5,424 bases of DNA from Longimicrobium sp. Its GTDB lineage: Bacteria; Gemmatimonadota; Gemmatimonadetes; Longimicrobiales; Longimicrobiaceae. The stretch is taken from NCBI GenBank assembly GCA_030446945.1, contig JAUJMI010000277.1, forward strand, positions 1 through 5,424. The letters run 5' to 3'. Under the pieces are notes generated by a model. That model was not told the origin of the DNA and searched no databases. It was given only the letters and a program-made list of their open reading frames with translations. The first letter of the stretch is position 1. Each line of letters starts with the position of its first letter. The position numbers and the translations under genes were made by a program. Shown here piece by piece: positions 5,394 through 5,424 of the stretch.

Positions 5394-5424
5394 TTTTTCC
5401 TGCACTTCCCGAACAGGCCGCATG

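Larger units (their letters stand above)
5001..5421. other. Gene-free right-hand intergenic region
   Basis: No reading frame in these 420 bases has both a credible start and a recognisable protein. The region contains the post-htpX hairpin, a two-part stem at 5136-5169, a pair of mutually exclusive hairpins at 5275-5310, and the promoter/operator at 5353-5393. A 73-codon frame on the minus strand (5239-5018, GTG start, no ribosome site) is open but unconvincing. A small RNA or a dispersed intergenic repeat cannot be excluded from the sequence alone. Confidence 0.55.

Noticed and set aside
5211..5423. Minus-strand 70-codon frame at the right edge
   Set aside because: It runs through the promoter and palindromes, lacks a ribosome site within the window, and has no recognisable motif.

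Overview
This is a very G+C-rich window, with strong G/C preference at third codon positions in every convincing gene. It looks chromosomal and comes from a Gram-negative-type bacterium. One gene encodes a Sec signal peptide followed by a beta-barrel-like domain, which suggests an outer membrane. The overall flavour resembles Gemmatimonadota (Longimicrobium-like), but that assignment is an impression from gene content and base composition. It was not tested by any search.

Layout: the left third (1-1849) is a minus-strand run of four genes. In order of transcription they are pterin-4a-carbinolamine dehydratase (phhB-like), a classical short-chain dehydrogenase/reductase (SDR), an OsmC/Ohr-family protein and a DCC-family (DUF393) CxxC protein cut off by the window edge. 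The last two overlap by 4 bp (ATGA), and the SDR-to-OsmC gap is 28 bp, so those three are probably co-transcribed. The dehydratase may head the same transcript across a 94-bp gap. A short divergent intergenic region (1850-1931) separates this run from a plus-strand two-helix PepSY-associated membrane protein (1932-2462). Next comes an unrecognised exported, probably outer-membrane, protein with four cysteines (2598-3230).

The exported-protein gene converges, 21 bp apart, on a minus-strand 2'-5' RNA ligase/cyclic phosphodiesterase family gene (thpR, 3252-3812). A 333-bp divergent region with several inverted repeats then leads to htpX, a plus-strand membrane zinc metalloprotease (4146-5000).

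The last 420 bases carry no convincing gene. They hold a GC hairpin shortly after htpX, further inverted repeats, and near the right edge a sigma70-like promoter. The -10 of that promoter sits inside a perfect 16-bp palindrome that overlaps a second 12-bp palindrome. This looks like the operator/promoter of a gene whose ATG may be the last three bases of the window.

Functionally, the OsmC, DCC, SDR and HtpX genes fit redox and envelope-stress housekeeping. Nothing in the window amounts to a clear mobile element, CRISPR array, defence system or biosynthetic cluster. The items most worth a second look are the right-edge operator, the hairpin in the htpX leader and the four-cysteine exported protein.
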